Positions 59,393 through 61,674 of a DNA stretch of 61,674 nucleotides are shown in pieces. Below the pieces are notes generated by a model that was not told the origin of the DNA, made no database searches, and was given only the letters and a program-made list of their open reading frames with translations. How positions within the stretch are numbered: position 1 is the first letter of the stretch; the number at the start of each line of letters is the position of its first letter. This stretch comes from Candidatus Latescibacterota bacterium (GTDB lineage Bacteria > Latescibacterota > UBA2968 > UBA8231), in assembly GCA_016187725.1 (NCBI GenBank), contig JACPJE010000198.1, forward strand, positions 1 to 61,674, given 5' to 3'. A program made the position numbers and the translations under genes.

Positions 59393-61153
59393 TCAATCTT
59401 TGAATGGCACTTCGACCACCCGCTGCTGCAGGGCAGCCTGCAGGGCGGCCACTTCGGCCTCAACCCGCGCCACTATCTCTCCCAGGGGCACCTCGCTGTT
59501 TTCCTGTTGCCCGCGAATCTTGAGTTCCACCACCCCTTTCTTCAGCGAGCGCTCCCCCAGGGTCAGGCGCAGGGGCATGCCGATCAGGTCGGCGTCGTTG
59601 AACTTCACCCCGGGGTTTTCCGGGCGGTCGTCCAGGAGCACCTCCAACCCGGCCTGCTGCAATTGGACATAGAGCTGGTCGGCTACCTCGGCCGCCGGTC
59701 CTGCCCCCTTGGCCAGGCTCACCAAGTGGACCTGGAAGGGTGCCACCGAGATAGGCCAGATGAGCCCCTGCTCGTCGCGGTGTTCCTCGGCGATGCAGGC
59801 CAGCAGGCGGCCCATCCCGATCCCGTACGAACCCATCACCACCGGCCGGGCCTTGCCCTCGGCGTCGAGGAAGGTGCCGTTCATCGCGTCGGTGTACCGG
59901 GTGCCCAACTGGAAAATGTGGCCCACCTCCACCCCGCGCGAGGTCCCCAGCGGCTGGCCGCAATCAGGGCAGGCGTCCCCCTCCTGGGCCGTCGCCAGAT
60001 CGGTGACTAGTTCGGCGGAAAAATCGCGGCCGTAGTTGACGTTTCTGAGGTGGTATCCCTCCTCGTTGGCCCCGGCCACCAGGTTGGGCGAGGTAGTGAC
60101 CGCCTCATCCACCACCACCAGCGCCCCCTTGACCCCGATGGGGGAAGCGTACCCGGGCACTGCTCCGGTGGCACGGATCTCCTCGTCCCTGGCCGGCCGC
60201 AGGCCCCTGGCCTTCACCGCGTTGCCCAGCTTGGTCTCGTTGACCTCCATATCGCCCCGCACGATGGCCATCACCAGTTTTTCGCTCTCGTCCTCCTGGC
60301 GGGCCATCAGGAAGACCGCCTTGGCGGTCTGGCTCGCAGCGATGCCCAGCAACTGCGCCAGGTCCTCGATGGTCTTGGTGTCCGGGGTCGCCACCTTTTC
60401 CACCGGCAGCGGCGCCTCGGCTTTGGCCGCTGGCTTGCGGAAGCAGGCCACTTCCCGGTTGGCTGCGTACCCGCATTGGGCGCACCGCATTAGGGTATTC
60501 TCGCCTATGGGCGTGAGGTACATGTATTCGTGGGCTACCTTGCCCCCCATCATCCCGCTGTCGGACTTGACGGCGATGGAGGGCAGGCCGCAGCGGTTGA
60601 AGATGTTGAAGTAGGCCTGATAATGGGCCCGGTACTGGCGCTCCAGCCCCTCCCAGTCCACGTCGAGACTGTAGCTGTCCTTCATGGTGAATTCCCGCAC
60701 CCGGATCAACCCGGAGCGGGGGCGGGGATCGTCGCGCCACTTGGTCTGCAGGTGGTAGATCAGCTGGGGCAGCTGCCGGTAGGACTTGATCTCGCGGCGC
60801 ACCAGATCCCCCACCACCTCCTCGTGGGTCATGGCCAGCACCATGTCGCGCTCGTTCTTGTCCTTGAAGCGGCCCATCTCGCTGCCGACCTGGTACCAGC
60901 GCCCGGTCTCCTTCCAGAGGTCGGCCGGATGCACCACCGGCATGGTCAGCTCCTGGCCGCCGATGGCGTCCATCTCCTGGCGGATGATGCGCTCGATCTT
61001 GTCCAGGGCCCGCCGGGCCAGGGGCAGGTAGCTGAAGATGCCGCTGGCCAGCTGGCAGATGAAGCCGGCCCGCAAGAGCAACCGGTGGCTCTCCACCTCG
61101 GCATCGGCCGGGGCTTCGCGCAGGGTCTGGCTGAACAACCTGCTCATGCGCAT
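59393..61153 (-). CDS. proS: Prolyl-tRNA synthetase
   Basis: 586 aa, the bacterial form with an editing insertion. Start at ATG 61153, 12 bases after AGGAG; ATG 61147 is an alternative. Class II motifs: ADLWKETGRWYQ, TKWRDDPRPRSGLIRVREF (motif 2) and SYGIGMGRLLAC (motif 3). The YbaK-like editing domain (about 220-400) is present, and an anticodon-binding domain ends the protein. Two CxxC pairs (CAQCGYAAN, CPDCGQPLG) are visible. It heads a two-gene transcript with the cupin. Confidence 0.95.
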   Translation of the reverse strand: MRMSRLFSQTLREAPADAEVESHRLLLRAGFICQLASGIFSYLPLARRALDKIERIIRQEMDAIGGQELTMPVVHPADLWKETGRWYQVGSEMGRFKDKNERDMVLAMTHEEVVGDLVRREIKSYRQLPQLIYHLQTKWRDDPRPRSGLIRVREFTMKDSYSLDVDWEGLERQYRAHYQAYFNIFNRCGLPSIAVKSDSGMMGGKVAHEYMYLTPIGENTLMRCAQCGYAANREVACFRKPAAKAEAPLPVEKVATPDTKTIEDLAQLLGIAASQTAKAVFLMARQEDESEKLVMAIVRGDMEVNETKLGNAVKARGLRPARDEEIRATGAVPGYASPIGVKGALVVVDEAVTTSPNLVAGANEEGYHLRNVNYGRDFSAELVTDLATAQEGDACPDCGQPLGTSRGVEVGHIFQLGTRYTDAMNGTFLDAEGKARPVVMGSYGIGMGRLLACIAEEHRDEQGLIWPISVAPFQVHLVSLAKGAGPAAEVADQLYVQLQQAGLEVLLDDRPENPGVKFNDADLIGMPLRLTLGERSLKKGVVELKIRGQQENSEVPLGEIVARVEAEVAALQAALQQRVVEVPFKD

Positions 61154-61253
61154 GGGGGTGATTCTCTCCTGTGCTCTGGTTGAGCTTTTGAAGATACCGG
61201 CCCCCGACAGAGCCGTCAACTTCCCAAAAACCACCCCGCCGGCAGCGCGCTTA

Positions 61254-61674
61254 GTCGCAATCCCCTATGAAGCGGGTCCTGTAAAGCCGGGGGGGAGCAG
61301 GGATCAGGGCGCGCTGCCCTGACGAAGCGTCGCAATCCCCTATGAAGCGGGTCCTGTAAAGCCGGCGTCAGTGGACAGCCTACACCGAGCTGAACTTGAG
61401 AGGTCGCAATCCCCTACGAAGCGGGTCCTGTAAAGCCGGCTGACCCGGCCCATCGACATAAAGGCAGCCAAAACAATCATCGTCGCAATCCCCTACGAAG
61501 CGGGTCCTGTAAAGCCGGGGGACTACTGTACAATCCCCTACGAAGCGGGTCCTGTAAAGCCGGACGATGCCCGCTCAGATCCTTCGGTGCGTGGTCGAGA
61601 GAGGTCGCAATCCCCTACGAAGCGGGTCCTGTAAAGCCGGGTCCGAGGCCGAACTCAAGGAAACCCACCGGACC
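61254..61674. CRISPR. CRISPR array of at least six repeats, open at the right edge
   Basis: The 37-base repeat begins GTCGCAATCCCCTA, ends CCTGTAAAGCCGG and has GAAGCGGGT before that end. Full copies lie at 61254-61290, 61329-61365, 61403-61439, 61482-61518 and 61604-61640; a shortened one is at 61531-61563. Spacers are 38, 37, 42, 12, 40 and at least 34 bases. The first two copies read TATGA where the others read TACGA. Read on the minus strand the repeat ends in ATTGCGAC, like a crRNA 5' handle, so transcription is likely leftward with the leader outside the window. No cas genes are visible; the subtype is unassigned. Confidence 0.93.

Noticed and set aside
1..61674. Complementary ends (GGTCCGG at the start, CCGGACC at the end) as a sign of a circular or inverted element.
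   Set aside because: Seven bases are too few; selD and the CRISPR array both run off the edges, so the ends are arbitrary cuts.

Overview
The window is a GC-rich (roughly 60-65%, judged by eye) stretch of chromosome from a diderm bacterium. It carries an Mla/MCE lipid-transport operon, several lipoproteins and outer-membrane-type barrel proteins. The mix of genes points to an uncultured FCB-group lineage such as Latescibacterota, with Poribacteria- or Hydrogenedentes-like bacteria as alternatives: several Gfo/Idh/MocA oxidoreductases, two DUF6785-like membrane transporters, a CRTAC1 (FG-GAP/ASPIC) protein, and secreted proteins ending in FlgD-type Ig domains. The lineage is inferred from gene content only; there is no rRNA gene in the window.

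Left part, 1-32353, all on the minus strand. Read in the direction of transcription it starts with an SDR, an aldo-keto reductase and a frameshifted transporter. Next comes a surface module: three tandem discoidin/FlgD-Ig secreted paralogues, an 882-aa barrel-like protein, a CBM9-like protein, a lipoprotein, a two-domain parvulin foldase and a TPR lipoprotein. A small-molecule catabolic set follows: amidohydrolase, TIM-barrel isomerase, Gfo/Idh, 2-hydroxyacid dehydrogenase, stand-alone MetE core, CRTAC1 protein, an AllA-RhaM fusion, a second transporter and a second Gfo/Idh. The last two genes are a membrane-embedded spermidine-synthase-like protein and selD, which runs off the left edge. The enzymes fit uptake and oxidation of deoxy-sugars such as rhamnose or fucose; that reading is inference.

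Middle part, 32493-42667, plus strand. One tightly packed operon holds a HAD-IB phosphatase, a zinc dehydrogenase, a LarA-like protein, a diacylglycerol-kinase-like enzyme, MlaD, an auxiliary lipoprotein, an outer-membrane barrel candidate, a STAS-MlaE fusion, MlaF and dihydrofolate reductase. This lipid-transport operon with its own enzymes is the best candidate here for an undescribed system.

Right part, 42710-61674, housekeeping and mixed genes: an aspartate-type aminotransferase; a minus-strand operon of two unknown proteins and a cysteine desulfurase; a PKD/SUMF1 lipoprotein; a receiver-domain protein; a glycogen-synthase-like glycosyltransferase; nadC; an L7Ae-like protein; a third Gfo/Idh; a giant internally duplicated CPBP protease; a metallophosphoesterase; a cupin; and proS. 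A CRISPR array without cas genes begins upstream of proS and leaves the window on the right.

Regulatory signals include back-to-back promoters at 47850-47911 that place both start codons at or next to the predicted transcription starts, inverted repeats over divergent promoters at 54065-54139, a 12-bp hairpin at 18000-18037, a 28-bp palindrome at 12498-12525, and a duplicated 34-bp element with an extended Shine-Dalgarno core at 19031-19159. No stretch over 300 bases lacks a gene or a described element. No tRNA or rRNA gene was recognised.
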